A stretch of 64,000 nt of DNA. It comes from Pseudomonadota bacterium. Its GTDB lineage: Bacteria > Pseudomonadota > Gammaproteobacteria > Ga0077536. Both the position numbers and the translations under genes were made by a program. This document shows, in pieces, positions 40,351 to 51,918 of this stretch. The notes beneath the pieces were generated by a model. The model was given only the letters and a program-made list of their open reading frames with translations, was not told where the DNA came from and did no database searches. The stretch lies in the NCBI GenBank assembly GCA_016719885.1, contig JADJYF010000026.1:1-64000 (forward strand), read 5' to 3'. Each line of letters begins with the position of its first letter. Position 1 is the stretch's first letter.

Positions 40351-43300
40351 CACTCGCTCTCCGATGCGGCCGTCACCGCGTCCGGCTGCGCGGGCGGGTG
40401 ACGATGCAGCAACACGTAGAACACCGGCGTCAGGAACAGGCCGAACAGCGTCACGCCGAACATGCCCGAAGCCACCGCGGTGCCCATGGCACGACGCATT
40501 TCGGCGCCGGCGCCGGTCGACAGCACCAGCGGCGTGACGCCGGCGATGAAGGCGATGGAGGTCATCAGGATCGGGCGCAGACGCATGCGGCACGCCTCCA
40601 GCACCGCTTTCAGCGGACCGTCGGTGGGCCGCTTCAATTCGTGTTCGCGCGCGAACTCAACCAGCAGGATGGCGTTCTTGCAGGCCAGCCCCATCAGCAC
40701 GAACAGCGCTATCTGGGTGAAGATGTTGCGGTCGCCGCCGGTGAACCACACGCCGCCGATGGCGAACAGCAGGCACATCGGCACGATCAGGATGATGGCC
40801 AGCGGCAGCTTGAAACTCTCGTACTGCGCGGCCAGCACCAGGAACACCAGCAGCGCGCACAGCGGGAACACGATCGCGGCGGTGTTGCCGGCGAGGATCT
40901 CCTGGTAGGTCAAGTCGGTCCACTCGAAGTCGATGCCGCGCGGCACGGTCTCGCGAATGATGCGTTCCATGGCCGCCTGCGCCTGGCCCGAGCTGTAACC
41001 CGGCGCCGCCGCGCCGTTGATGTCGGCCGCGGGAAACGCGTTGTAGCGCATGGCACGGTCGGGCCCGTAGCTGTTCTTGATGTCGAGCAAGGCGCCGAGC
41101 GGCACCATTTCGCCGGCCTTGTTGCGGGTTTTCAGGGCGGCGATGTTCTCGGCGTTGGCGCGGTAAGGCGCATCGGCCTGCACCACCACCCGGTAGGTCT
41201 TGCCGAACTGGTTGAAGTCGTTGACGTAGTAGGAGCCGAGATAGATCTGCAGGGTCGCGAACACGTCGTTGAGATCGACCCCCATGCGCTTGGCCTTGGC
41301 GCGATCGATGTCGATGTAGAGCTGCGGCACGTTGATCTGGAAGCTGGAAAACACGCCGGCCAGTTCCGGCGCCTGCCAGGCTTTCATCAGCACCGCCTGG
41401 GTCGCCTGGTAGAGCTGCTCGTCGCCGAGGCCGGCGCGGTCCTCGAGTTCGAGCTTGAAGCCACCGATGGCGCCGAGACCGTCGACCGGCGGCGCCGGAA
41501 ACACCGCGATGAAGGCATCCTCGATCACGGCCAGCTGCTGGTTGAGCTTCTGCGCGATGGCGCCGGCGCTCAAGTCCGGCCGTTGGCGCTCGTGGAAGGG
41601 CGCGAGGTTGAAGAACACCAGGCCGGCATTGGGGGCATTGGTGAAGCCGTTGATCGACAGCCCCGGGAACGCGTTATTGGCGTTCAGGCCTTCGTTCTTC
41701 ATCGACATCTCGGTGACGCGCGCCAGCACCTTGTCGGTGCGGTCCAGCGACGCGCCATCGGGCAGTTGCACCATGCCGATGAGGTACTGCTTGTCGGAGG
41801 TCGGGATGAAGCCGGTCGGGATCAGGTGGAAGCCATACCAGGTCACGCCCAGCAGGCCGACATACACCAGCAACACCAGGAACTTGACCTTGACGACGCC
41901 GCGCACGCCGCGCACGTAGCCGCGCGCCGCGAGGTGGAACAGGCGGTCGAAACCCCGGAACAGCCAGCCGAACGTGGCGTCCAGCACCCGCGTCAGGCCA
42001 TCGCGCGGCGCGTTGTGGCCGCGCAGCAGGGTGGCCGCCAGCGCCGGCGACAGGGTCAGGGAATTGAACGCCGAGATCACCGTCGAGATGGCGATGGTGA
42101 GGGCGAACTGGCGGTAGAACTGGCCGGTCAGGCCGCTGATGAAGGCGATCGGTACGAACACCGCGCACAGGGTCAGGGCGATGGTGACGATGGGCCCGCT
42201 GACTTCGTCCATGGCGCGGTGGGTGGCGGCCTTGGCGTCGAGGCCGAGCTCGATGTTGCGCTCGACGTTCTCCACCACCACGATGGCGTCGTCGACCACG
42301 ATGCCGATGGACAGCACCAGGCCGAACAGCGTGAGGGTGTTGATCGAGAAGCCCGCCGCCAGCATCACGCCGAAGGTGCCGATGATCGAGACCGGCACCG
42401 CGATCAGCGGAATGATCGACGCGCGCCAGGTCTTGAGGAACAGGATGACGACGATCAGCACCATCAACACCGCTTCGAGCAGGGTCTTGACCACCGCCTC
42501 GATGGACTGCTGCACGAAGCGCGTCGGGTCGTAGACGATTTGGTAATCGACGCCACTCGGAAAACTGGCCTTGGCCTTGTGCATGAGCTCGCGCACCGAG
42601 TTCGACAAGGCGATGGCATTGGAGCCCGGCGCCTGGAACACCGCGATGGCGACCGACGGCTGGTTATTGGCGCGGCTGCGCAGCGAATACTCGCCGGCGC
42701 CGAGTTCGACCCGCGCCACGTCGCGCAGGCGCAGCAGGCCGCCGTCGGCGGCGGTGGCGACGATGATGTCGCCGAATTCCTGCACCGTGGTCAGGCGCCC
42801 CTGGGTATTGACCGAGAGCTGGAACTCGGTGTGCTCGGTAATCGGCGGCGCGCCGACCACGCCGGCCGCGACCTGCTGGTTCTGTTCGCGGATGGCGCTC
42901 ACCACGTCGGCGGCGGTCAGGTTGCGCGCGGCGAGCTTGGCCGGGTCCAGCCAGATGCGCATCGCGTAGTCGCCGGCGCCGAACACGAATACCTCGCCCA
43001 TGCCCGGCAGGCGCCGGAAGTCGTCCTTGAGATTCAGCACGCCGTAGTTGCGCAGGTACAGTTCGTCGTACTTGCCGTCGGTCGACACCAGGTTGACGAC
43101 CATGGTCAGGTTCGGCGACTGCTTCTGGGTGGTGACGCCGATCTGTCGCACTTCGTTGGGCAGGCGCGGCAAGGCGCGCTGCACGCGATTCTGCACCTGG
43201 TTTTCCGCCAGGTCCGGATCGGTGCCGACCTTGAACGTCACGCGCACCTGCAGCGCGCCGTCGGCGGTCGCCATCGACGACATGTAGAGCATGTTCTCGA

Positions 43301-43520
43301 CGCCGTTGATCTGCTCCTCGAGCGGCGCGGCGACGGTCTCGGCGATGACCCGCGGGTTGGCGCCCGGATAGGTCGCGCTGACCATGATGGACGGCGGCAC
43401 GACGTTCGGGTATTCCGACACCGGCAGGAAGAAGATCGAAATCAGGCCGGCGAGAAACACCAGCACCGACAGCACGCCCGCGAAGATCGGGCGGTCGATG
43501 AACGCGCGCGAGACATTCAT
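40350..43520 (-). CDS. RND multidrug efflux transporter (AcrB/HAE-1 type)
   Basis: 1056 residues. The proton-driven inner-membrane pump begins MNVSRAFIDRPIFAGVLSVL, has 12 membrane helices and two large periplasmic loops, and shows conserved helix-4 aspartates (SIGIVVDDAIVVVENVER) and the KKTWRASIIPLIAVP-type segment (LKTWRASIIPL). The substrate cannot be read from sequence; drug efflux is the usual role of HAE-1 pumps. It is tightly linked to a membrane-fusion protein upstream (4 bp) and an outer-membrane channel downstream. Confidence 0.95.
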   Translation of the reverse strand: MNVSRAFIDRPIFAGVLSVLVFLAGLISIFFLPVSEYPNVVPPSIMVSATYPGANPRVIAETVAAPLEEQINGVENMLYMSSMATADGALQVRVTFKVGTDPDLAENQVQNRVQRALPRLPNEVRQIGVTTQKQSPNLTMVVNLVSTDGKYDELYLRNYGVLNLKDDFRRLPGMGEVFVFGAGDYAMRIWLDPAKLAARNLTAADVVSAIREQNQQVAAGVVGAPPITEHTEFQLSVNTQGRLTTVQEFGDIIVATAADGGLLRLRDVARVELGAGEYSLRSRANNQPSVAIAVFQAPGSNAIALSNSVRELMHKAKASFPSGVDYQIVYDPTRFVQQSIEAVVKTLLEAVLMVLIVVILFLKTWRASIIPLIAVPVSIIGTFGVMLAAGFSINTLTLFGLVLSIGIVVDDAIVVVENVERNIELGLDAKAATHRAMDEVSGPIVTIALTLCAVFVPIAFISGLTGQFYRQFALTIAISTVISAFNSLTLSPALAATLLRGHNAPRDGLTRVLDATFGWLFRGFDRLFHLAARGYVRGVRGVVKVKFLVLLVYVGLLGVTWYGFHLIPTGFIPTSDKQYLIGMVQLPDGASLDRTDKVLARVTEMSMKNEGLNANNAFPGLSINGFTNAPNAGLVFFNLAPFHERQRPDLSAGAIAQKLNQQLAVIEDAFIAVFPAPPVDGLGAIGGFKLELEDRAGLGDEQLYQATQAVLMKAWQAPELAGVFSSFQINVPQLYIDIDRAKAKRMGVDLNDVFATLQIYLGSYYVNDFNQFGKTYRVVVQADAPYRANAENIAALKTRNKAGEMVPLGALLDIKNSYGPDRAMRYNAFPAADINGAAAPGYSSGQAQAAMERIIRETVPRGIDFEWTDLTYQEILAGNTAAIVFPLCALLVFLVLAAQYESFKLPLAIILIVPMCLLFAIGGVWFTGGDRNIFTQIALFVLMGLACKNAILLVEFAREHELKRPTDGPLKAVLEACRMRLRPILMTSIAFIAGVTPLVLSTGAGAEMRRAMGTAVASGMFGVTLFGLFLTPVFYVLLHRHPPAQPDAVTAASESE

Positions 43521-43524
43521 GCGC

Positions 43525-44697
43525 TCAAGACCCCGAGGGCGGCGAAGCCGGCGTGTCGGCCGTCTCCTCCATCGACACCGTGGTCGGTGTCACCGGCGTG
43601 CCGGGACGCACACGTTGCAGGCCGTTGACCACGACCGTCTCGCCGGCGGCGAGCCCGCTCTCGACGATGCGCAGCGCGCCGACCTTGCGCCCGATGTGCA
43701 CCTCGCGATATGCGGCAATCTTGTCCTCGCCCACCACCAGTACGAAGCGCTTGCTCTGGTCGGTGCCGATGGCGCGGTCCGCGACCAGCACCACCTGGCG
43801 CGCACCGGAAGTCGATTCGAGGCGCACGCGCGCGAACAGGCCCGGCGTGAATCGACGCTCGGCGTTGTCGAGCACGGCGCGCATGCGCACCGTGCCGCTG
43901 CTGGCATCGACGTTGTTGTCGACGAACTCGAGCCGCGCCTGGTGCGGAAAGCCGCTCTCGTCGATGAGACCGACGCCCACCGGCAGCGCTTGACCGCGGT
44001 TGGGCGCGATGTACTTCAGGAACGCGCGCTCGTCGGCTTCGAAGGACACGTAGACCGGATCGACCGAGGCCAGCGTGGTGAGCACCGGCGAGTCCGGGTT
44101 CTCGCCCTGCACGAGATTGCCAACGGTCACTTCGTCCTTGCCGGCGCGGCCGCTGATGGGCGCCGTGACGCGCGTGTATTCGAGGTTGAGCCTGGCGTTG
44201 CTCAAGGTCGCGCGGTTGGCGGCGCGTGAGGCCTCCAGGCTTTTGACCAGCGCCGTCGCCGCATCGAATTCGCGGCGGCTGGTGGCATGGGTCTCGAGCA
44301 TCTGCTGCTGGCGCTTGGCTTCGAGTCGGGCGAGATCGAGCTGCGCGACGGTGGCCGCCAGCGCCGCCTCCGCCTCGGCGACCTTGGCGCGGAACGGACG
44401 TTGATCGATCTCGAACAGGACCTCGCCCTGCTTGACCTCGGCGCCGGGCGTGAACAGTACTTTCTCCAGGTAGCCGTTGACCCGCGCACGCACCTTGACC
44501 GCCTGCATCGCTTCGATGCGGCCGGGGAATTCGTCGGCGTCCTTGACCTCCTGGGTCAAGGCGGCGGCCACGCTGACCGGCGGTGCACCGCCCGGCCCGG
44601 CGGCGGCCTTGGGCGGTGCGGGCGGTTGGCAGGCAGTCAGCAGCAGCGCACACAGCAGCGGGGCCGCGACGGTCACGCGGCGCAGGAATAGCGGCAT
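43525..44697 (-). CDS. RND pump membrane-fusion lipoprotein (AcrA type)
   Basis: 390 residues. A lipoprotein signal (VTVAAPLLCALLLTAC) is followed by the biotinyl-lipoyl-like half motif (VKVRARVNGYLEKVLFTPGAEVKQGEVLFEID; core RARVNGYLEKVLF), an alpha hairpin (about 95-165), the second lipoyl half and beta-barrel segments (YVSFEADERAFLKYI), and a Pro/Ser/Thr tail. It bridges pump and channel. ATG 44697 is chosen as it directly precedes the signal. No TetR or MarR regulator gene is adjacent. Confidence 0.93.
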   Translation of the reverse strand: MPLFLRRVTVAAPLLCALLLTACQPPAPPKAAAGPGGAPPVSVAAALTQEVKDADEFPGRIEAMQAVKVRARVNGYLEKVLFTPGAEVKQGEVLFEIDQRPFRAKVAEAEAALAATVAQLDLARLEAKRQQQMLETHATSRREFDAATALVKSLEASRAANRATLSNARLNLEYTRVTAPISGRAGKDEVTVGNLVQGENPDSPVLTTLASVDPVYVSFEADERAFLKYIAPNRGQALPVGVGLIDESGFPHQARLEFVDNNVDASSGTVRMRAVLDNAERRFTPGLFARVRLESTSGARQVVLVADRAIGTDQSKRFVLVVGEDKIAAYREVHIGRKVGALRIVESGLAAGETVVVNGLQRVRPGTPVTPTTVSMEETADTPASPPSGS

Positions 44698-44797
44698 CGG
44701 GGTGATCCGGACTAGAAACAAGGTCGCCCTATGATATGAGCCAACGGCGCTTAAACATACCCGCGAAAGTTGCGGATGACGGACCGATGCCCCTCAT

Positions 44798-44876
44798 TGT
44801 GGGTCCGACTTCAGTCGGACTTTGCTGCTGGTAGCCATCGCGGAGCTCGAATGTCCGACTGAAGTCGGACCCACAA
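44798..44876. repeat. REP-like inverted pair (GGTCCGACTT type)
   Basis: GTGGGTCCGACTTCAGTCGG faces CCGACTGAAGTCGGACCCAC. It is the same design as the AGACT-type pairs but with a compensated A-T to C-G change in the stem. It lies between two minus-strand genes. Confidence 0.9.
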
Positions 44877-44892
44877 CATCCGAAGGGAATTT

Positions 44893-46981
<2,089 letters not shown>

Positions 46982-46997
46982 GGTCGAACGGCGGTTA

Positions 46998-47080
46998 TTG
47001 TGGGTCAGACTTCAGTCTGACATTGGCGAGGCGAAACTCACGCATTTCGTTGAGTGTCAGACTGAAGTCTGACCCACAAA
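46998..47080. repeat. REP-like inverted pair
   Basis: GTGGGTCAGACTTCAGTCTG and CAGACTGAAGTCTGACCCAC around a 32-base spacer, between convergent trxB and the dUTPase gene. Confidence 0.9.
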
Positions 47081-47091
47081 CCTGGCGCCGG

Positions 47092-47742
47092 TCAGGCCCT
47101 TTGCCCCGCCAGCGCGCCATAGCGCTCGCTCAAGGCCTGGTAGACCGCGTCGCGAAAACCGGGCTTGGAGCTGTCGAGGCTGGTAATCAACTCGGCCAGC
47201 ACTTCGTTGTCTTCCTGGCCGTCCCACACCTTGATGTAGTCACCGCGCTTGTAGCCGTGGTCCTGGCGGAACATGTTCAACACGTTCTTGGCCACGTAGC
47301 TGCGGTACAGGTCATCGAAGTCGCGTTCGCAGGCGGCCAGCAGGTTGCGCACCGAGCCGACCGCGAAGCGCTGCTCGCCGACGGCGGCGAAAGCCAGGCG
47401 TTCGACTTCCTCCAGGAACGGCAGCGGCGTCGGTGCGTCGCACCAGTCGTCGATGATGGCGCTGGCGATGCGGTGATAGTCGCCGCTGTCGTCGATGCGC
47501 AGGCTCAGGCCGAAATGCCAGATGTCGACGATTTCCAGCACCACCTGCGGGAAATCCGGCGTCGAATGCTTCCACCACTTCCAGCCGCCGTAGTGCTCCA
47601 TCAATTCGGCGCATTCGATCCAGATGGCGCGGTGCCACTCGCGCCCGCGCTGCAGCCAGTCGGCATCGACGTGGCTGTTCATGTCGTTCTGCATGGCGAG
47701 CATGACGCGCGTCTTCTCGATCATGGCTTCGCGTTGTTGCAT
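47092..47742 (-). CDS. Dimeric dUTPase (all-alpha NTP pyrophosphatase)
   Basis: 216 residues of the dimeric dUTPase family (PF08761 type), unrelated to the trimeric Dut. The acidic metal-binding helices are seen in WIECAELMEHYGGWKWWK and LEIVDIWHFGLSL, and the substrate segment in NVLNMFRQDHGYKRGDYIKVW. It hydrolyses dUTP to dUMP, keeping uracil out of DNA. Start 47742 is used; a second ATG at 47724 is plausible and neither has a clear ribosome site. It lies 62 bp downstream of the helicase gene. Confidence 0.9.
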   Translation of the reverse strand: MQQREAMIEKTRVMLAMQNDMNSHVDADWLQRGREWHRAIWIECAELMEHYGGWKWWKHSTPDFPQVVLEIVDIWHFGLSLRIDDSGDYHRIASAIIDDWCDAPTPLPFLEEVERLAFAAVGEQRFAVGSVRNLLAACERDFDDLYRSYVAKNVLNMFRQDHGYKRGDYIKVWDGQEDNEVLAELITSLDSSKPGFRDAVYQALSERYGALAGQRA

Positions 47743-47804
47743 GCGAAATACTCGCGGCCGGACTGGCCGCCGAGTATAGCCGCAGCGGGCGGCGGCGGCA
47801 CCGC

Positions 47805-49697
47805 TCAGCGGCCTTCGAAAAACGCCTCGACGTCGGCCAGCTGCTGGGTGAGCGGCATGGGCGGCAGGGAATTGAGGAAGGCGCGGCCATAGGATTTGCG
47901 CCGCAGGCGCACGTCGCCAATCATCAGCACGCCGTGATCGCTGATGTCGCGGATCAACCGCCCGGCGCCCTGCTTCAAGGCCGTGATGGCGTCGGGCAAG
48001 GTCAGGCGCTTGAAGGGATTGTCGCCGGCGGCGGCGACGGCCGCACTGCGCGCGCGCGCCACCGGATCGTCCGGCACGCCGAAAGGCAGCTTGTCGATGA
48101 TGACCAGCGACAGGCGTTCGCCGCGCACGTCCACCCCTTCCCAGAACGTCGCCGTGCCGAGCAGCACGCCGGTGTCCGTGCTCTGGAAGCGACGCAACAG
48201 TTCGCTGCGCGGCGCCTCGCCCTGGATGAGCAAGGGGTAGTCGAGTTCCTCGCGCAGCATGGCCGCGCACAGATCCAGCGAGCGGTAGCTGGTGAACAGG
48301 AAGAACGCGCGCCCGCCGCTGGCGCGCAACACCGGCAGCGCGGCATCGACCAGTTCGCGCTCGAAGTCGGCGTCGCGCGGCTCGCGCTTCAGCGGCGGAA
48401 CGTAGAGCAGCGACTGGCGGGCGTAATCGAAGGGGCTCGCCCACAGTTCCTGACGTGCCTCGCGGATGCCGAGTGCGTTGAGGAAATGATCGAAGCGTCC
48501 TTCGACCGCCAGCGTCGCCGAGGTCATGACCCAGGCGGCGTCGGAGCTGGCGAGGTGGCCGGCAAACTCCGAAGCCACCGACACCGGCGTGTCGTAGAAC
48601 GTGAAATTGCGTTGGCTGACGTCGACCCAGCGCACCCGTTCGTCGTCGGCCGTGGCGCTGAAGCCTTCCCAGCGCTGGCGCAGCGCAGACAGGCGCTCAG
48701 CGCAGTTGGCGAGCAGATTGCCGCGCCCAGCCGCCAGTTCCAGCGTCGCGTCGAGTTCCAGCAGGGCCTCGCCCAGACCTTGCGTGGCCTCGTTGACCGC
48801 GCGCGACTCGCGCAGCGTCGACCAGTCCGCGCGCCGCGGCAGCGTACCCAACGCCTGGCGCACCATCGCCAGCGCCAGTTCGAGTGTGGCCAAGGCCGCC
48901 TTGAGCGCCGGCATGTCCGGCGCTTCGTCCTCGGCGCCGACGCGTATGTCACGGGCGAGACTCGCGAGCTGCTGCGCCGACAGGCTGTGGCTGAAGAAGG
49001 TCGAGGCGATCTCCGGCACCTTGTGCGCCTCGTCGAGAATGATGGCGTCGGCGTTGGGCAGCAGTTCGGCGAAGCCGGTTTCGCGCAGCATCAGGTCGGC
49101 GAACAGGAGGTGATGATTGACCACCACCACGTCGGCCGCCGCCGCCGCGCGCCGCGCCTGTACCACGAAGCAGTCGTCGTAACGCGGACAATCCTGGCCG
49201 AGGCAGTTGTCGGTGGTCGAGGTCACCACGCCGCGCAGGGCCGGATCGTCGTCCAGCACGCGCAGCTCCTCGAGGTCGCCGCTGGCGCTGCTCTCGGCCC
49301 AGCGTTGCATGGTCGCCAGCAGCGGCAGCCGCCGCGCATCGACCTCGGCGCTGACCGCGGCGCGCTCCAGGCGATACAGGCACACGTAGTTCTGACGGCC
49401 CTTTAAAAGCGCGATGTCGCTGTCGGCGCCGAGCGCGCGGCTCACGATCGGCAGGTCGCGATGAAAGAGCTGGTCCTGCAAGGTCTTGGTGGCGGTCGAG
49501 ATGATGGTCTTCCGGCCCGACACCAGCACCGGCACCAGGTAGGCGAAGGTCTTGCCGGTGCCGGTGCCGGCCTCGCAGACCAGGGTTTCGCGACGCTCGA
49601 GAGTGGTGGCGACCACGCTCGCCATTTCCTGCTGGACCTCGCGCGGCTGGAAGCCGGTGAGCTCGCGCTCGAACGGCCCGCCGACGCCGAGCAGCAT
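47805..49697 (-). CDS. ATP-dependent DNA helicase, XPD/DinG family (YoaA-like)
   Basis: 630 residues. An SF2 helicase with an iron-sulphur cluster. Walker A is AGTGTGKT (about 43-50), DEAH box IILDEAHKVPEIA, and four cluster cysteines C106, C165, C170 and C176 have XPD-like spacing. Motifs V/VI appear as GTATFWEGVDVRG and QGAGRLIRD. It resembles YoaA, which helps DNA replication repair. The start is unclear: ATG 49697 gives a normal length, while TTG at 49748 overlaps the upstream stop (TTGA) and would add 17 residues. Upstream is an uncharacterised gene on the same strand. Confidence 0.9.
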   Translation of the reverse strand: MLLGVGGPFERELTGFQPREVQQEMASVVATTLERRETLVCEAGTGTGKTFAYLVPVLVSGRKTIISTATKTLQDQLFHRDLPIVSRALGADSDIALLKGRQNYVCLYRLERAAVSAEVDARRLPLLATMQRWAESSASGDLEELRVLDDDPALRGVVTSTTDNCLGQDCPRYDDCFVVQARRAAAAADVVVVNHHLLFADLMLRETGFAELLPNADAIILDEAHKVPEIASTFFSHSLSAQQLASLARDIRVGAEDEAPDMPALKAALATLELALAMVRQALGTLPRRADWSTLRESRAVNEATQGLGEALLELDATLELAAGRGNLLANCAERLSALRQRWEGFSATADDERVRWVDVSQRNFTFYDTPVSVASEFAGHLASSDAAWVMTSATLAVEGRFDHFLNALGIREARQELWASPFDYARQSLLYVPPLKREPRDADFERELVDAALPVLRASGGRAFFLFTSYRSLDLCAAMLREELDYPLLIQGEAPRSELLRRFQSTDTGVLLGTATFWEGVDVRGERLSLVIIDKLPFGVPDDPVARARSAAVAAAGDNPFKRLTLPDAITALKQGAGRLIRDISDHGVLMIGDVRLRRKSYGRAFLNSLPPMPLTQQLADVEAFFEGR

Positions 49698-49744
49698 GGC
49701 GGCGCTGGTGGCCGGCGCGCGGTCGTCAGCGCGGTGTGAGGAAG

Positions 49745-50221
49745 TCAACGGTTGAATGGATCGGGCGCGCCTTCCCGGCTCCACAGGCAGCGACCGATCA
49801 TCTTGAAGCGGCCGACCGACACGGTGCCGCGCTTGTTCGGTGTGGCCTCGGCCAGCGCTGCTTCCAGCGGCGCGCGGCGGGCCTCGTGGATCTCGACCGG
49901 CTCGTAGTTTTCATCCATCAAAACCAGCAGCACGGCGTCCCAATCCTTGTCGAGCTTGAGCTGCCCCAGGCGATGGGGCCGACGCGTGTCGTCGAACACG
50001 GCGCGCGCCTTGATCTGCAGCTTGTCGGTCGCGCCCTCGACCCTGCGCAGCGCGTCGTAGCCTTCGGCCTCGGCGGGCGCCGGCTCGAGGCCGAGCAAGG
50101 TGATGGCATCGCTGATGGCGATCTCGCCACTGATGGCCAGCGTCTTGCCGGTCGCGCGGCGATACTCGGCCGCGAGTCGGCGCGCTTCGCCCATCAATTT
50201 GTCGATCTGGTAGACGCCCAT
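49745..50221 (-). CDS. Uncharacterised protein, possible nuclease-like fold
   Basis: 158 residues; I do not recognise a named function. The N-terminus is helical (MGVYQIDKLMGEARRLAAEY), followed by SGEIAISDAITLLGL, EGYDALRR and KLQIKARAVF, then a strand-like DAVLLVLMDENYEPVEI. The order Glu, Asp, (Q)xK resembles the PD-(D/E)XK nuclease core, but this is only a visual match. It precedes the XPD/DinG-type helicase on the same strand, perhaps overlapping it, so a DNA-related role is possible. The 84 bp upstream (50222-50305) is AT-rich with a run of seven T on the minus strand and should hold its promoter. Confidence 0.7.
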   Translation of the reverse strand: MGVYQIDKLMGEARRLAAEYRRATGKTLAISGEIAISDAITLLGLEPAPAEAEGYDALRRVEGATDKLQIKARAVFDDTRRPHRLGQLKLDKDWDAVLLVLMDENYEPVEIHEARRAPLEAALAEATPNKRGTVSVGRFKMIGRCLWSREGAPDPFNR

Positions 50222-50305
50222 CGTCCCGCGTGCAGTCCGTCAATCAGGTACAGGTTCAGCTAGTTTACTTAAGTTACTGATTCAAAAAAATCAGAATCGA
50301 CAAGC

Positions 50306-51310
50306 TCATGTAAGACTCGAACAGTCGCCGCCGCCCTGCTCGTCCAGTTCATGGGCAAACAGGCTGACCTCGTCGATGCGGGCGCCCAAGCCCAGCACCA
50401 TCAACAGGCGTTCGACGCCGAGCGCCACGCCGGACGCGGCGGGCATGCCATGGGCCAGCGCCGCGAGCCACGCCTCGTCCGGCACTACTTGCGGCAGGCC
50501 GCGCGCGGCGCGGGTGGCGTTCTCCGCGGCGAAGCAACGACCCTGCTCGTCCGCATCGATGATCTCGTGATAGCCATTGCCGAGTTCGAGTCCGTCGACC
50601 ACCAGTTCGAAGCGTGCCGCGTGCGGCGGCGCACTGCCCGTCAGGCGCGCATAGGCGCGCAGCTCGGGCGGATAGGCGTACACGAACACCGCGCCCATGG
50701 TCGCGAGCGCCGGTTCCAGCACGCAGGCATACAGGCCGTCGAGCAGCAGCGAGCGATCCCGGCGGTCGGCGGGCGCCAGGCGGAGACCGCGCTCGGCAGC
50801 CAGCGCCGCCAGCTGCGCGGCGTCGAGGACGTGGGGCGCGGCGCCGAATTGCGCGGCGAAGAGCTCGTCATAGGTGACGCGCGCGATGGTGCGAGTGAAG
50901 CCGGCGGCTGCCAGCGCGGCCGCCACGTCGTCCATCAGCGCATCGAGGCTGAAACCGACCCGGTACCACTCAAGGAGCGTGAACTCGGTGAGGTGATGAC
51001 GGCCGCGTTCGTCGGCGCGGAACACCGGCCCGAGCTGGTAGATGTCGCCGCTGCCGGCCGCCAACAGGCGCTTCATGGCTGCCTCGGGCGAAGTGCGCAG
51101 GTACCACTCGCGGCCTGCCGCGAACGGCTGCGCGACGGCGAGATTACGCAGGGTAGGTTCGGTGGTGGCTTGCGGTGACAACAGGGGCGTCGCCACCTCG
51201 CACACGCCCTCGGCGTCGAAGTAGGCGCGCAGCGCCGTCACCACCGTCGCGCGCCGGCGCATCGTCGACAACGATGCGCTGGGCCGCCAGGGCGTGTCGG
51301 GGGACGGCAG
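50306..51310 (-). CDS. epmA: EF-P lysine ligase EpmA
   Basis: About 334 residues, paralogue of the LysRS catalytic core. Class II motifs are present: FRADERGRHHLTEFTLLEWY (motif 2) and GVALGVERLLMVLGLG (motif 3). It attaches (R)-beta-lysine to EF-P Lys34. The N-terminus of known EpmA (WxPSASxxxLxRR) is matched by WRPSASLSTMRRR, which needs a start before 51280. The only candidate is CTG at 51310, 7 bases after AAGGAA. TTG 51271 or ATG 51262 would trim the conserved helix. It lies 4 bp after the efp stop, in the same operon as its substrate. Confidence 0.9.
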   Translation of the reverse strand: MPSPDTPWRPSASLSTMRRRATVVTALRAYFDAEGVCEVATPLLSPQATTEPTLRNLAVAQPFAAGREWYLRTSPEAAMKRLLAAGSGDIYQLGPVFRADERGRHHLTEFTLLEWYRVGFSLDALMDDVAAALAAAGFTRTIARVTYDELFAAQFGAAPHVLDAAQLAALAAERGLRLAPADRRDRSLLLDGLYACVLEPALATMGAVFVYAYPPELRAYARLTGSAPPHAARFELVVDGLELGNGYHEIIDADEQGRCFAAENATRAARGLPQVVPDEAWLAALAHGMPAASGVALGVERLLMVLGLGARIDEVSLFAHELDEQGGGDCSSLT

Positions 51311-51314
51311 TGGC

Positions 51315-51884
51315 CTATTCCTTGGCGCGCGACACGTATTCGCCGGTGCGGGTGTCGATGCGCAGCAGGTCGCCCTGTTCGATGAACAGCGGCACCTTGA
51401 CCACCGCACCGGTCTCCATCTTGGCCGGCTTGGTACCGCCGGTGGCGGTGTCGCCGCGCAGGCCCGGATCGGTCTCGATGATTTTCAGCACCACGAAGTT
51501 GGGCGGCGCCACGCTGAGCGGCGCATCGTTCCACAGCGTGACCTGGCACATCTCCTGGCCCTTCAGCCACTTCGCCGCGTCCGCCATGGCCGAGGCCGGC
51601 GCGATGAGCTGGTCGAAGGTCTGCGGATTCATGAACACGTATTCCTCGCCGTCGGTGTAGAGGAACTGCAGTTCCAGGTCCACCACGTCGGCGCCCTCGG
51701 CCGTATCGCCGGACTTCATGGTCTTCTCGATGGTGCGGCCGGTCTTGAGATTGCGGATTTTGATACGATTGAACGCCTGTCCCTTGCCGGGTTTGACGAA
51801 TTCGTTGTCGATGATGGTGTAGGGATCCCCATCAAACATGAGCTTGAGCCCGGGCTTGAACTGGTTCGTGCTGTAAGTGGCCAT
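51315..51884 (-). CDS. efp: Translation elongation factor P
   Basis: 189 residues with three OB-type domains. EF-P relieves ribosome stalling at polyproline. The modification loop is VKPGKGQAF with Lys34 available for beta-lysylation, fitting the adjacent EpmA and EpmB. The C-terminus [17 protein letters not shown] is typical. ATG 51884 follows AAGG. A TATCAT -10-like box with GC-rich discriminator lies on the minus strand at 51919-51924, directly over the epmB start codon. Confidence 0.97.
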   Translation of the reverse strand: MATYSTNQFKPGLKLMFDGDPYTIIDNEFVKPGKGQAFNRIKIRNLKTGRTIEKTMKSGDTAEGADVVDLELQFLYTDGEEYVFMNPQTFDQLIAPASAMADAAKWLKGQEMCQVTLWNDAPLSVAPPNFVVLKIIETDPGLRGDTATGGTKPAKMETGAVVKVPLFIEQGDLLRIDTRTGEYVSRAKE

Positions 51885-51918
51885 AGACCTTGGTGTTTCC
51901 AGAATTTCGGCGGCCGGT

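Noticed and set aside
40059..43628. 1189-codon plus-strand frame opposite the RND pump gene
   Set aside because: Mirror of the third-position GC bias of the pump gene; composition unlike a protein.
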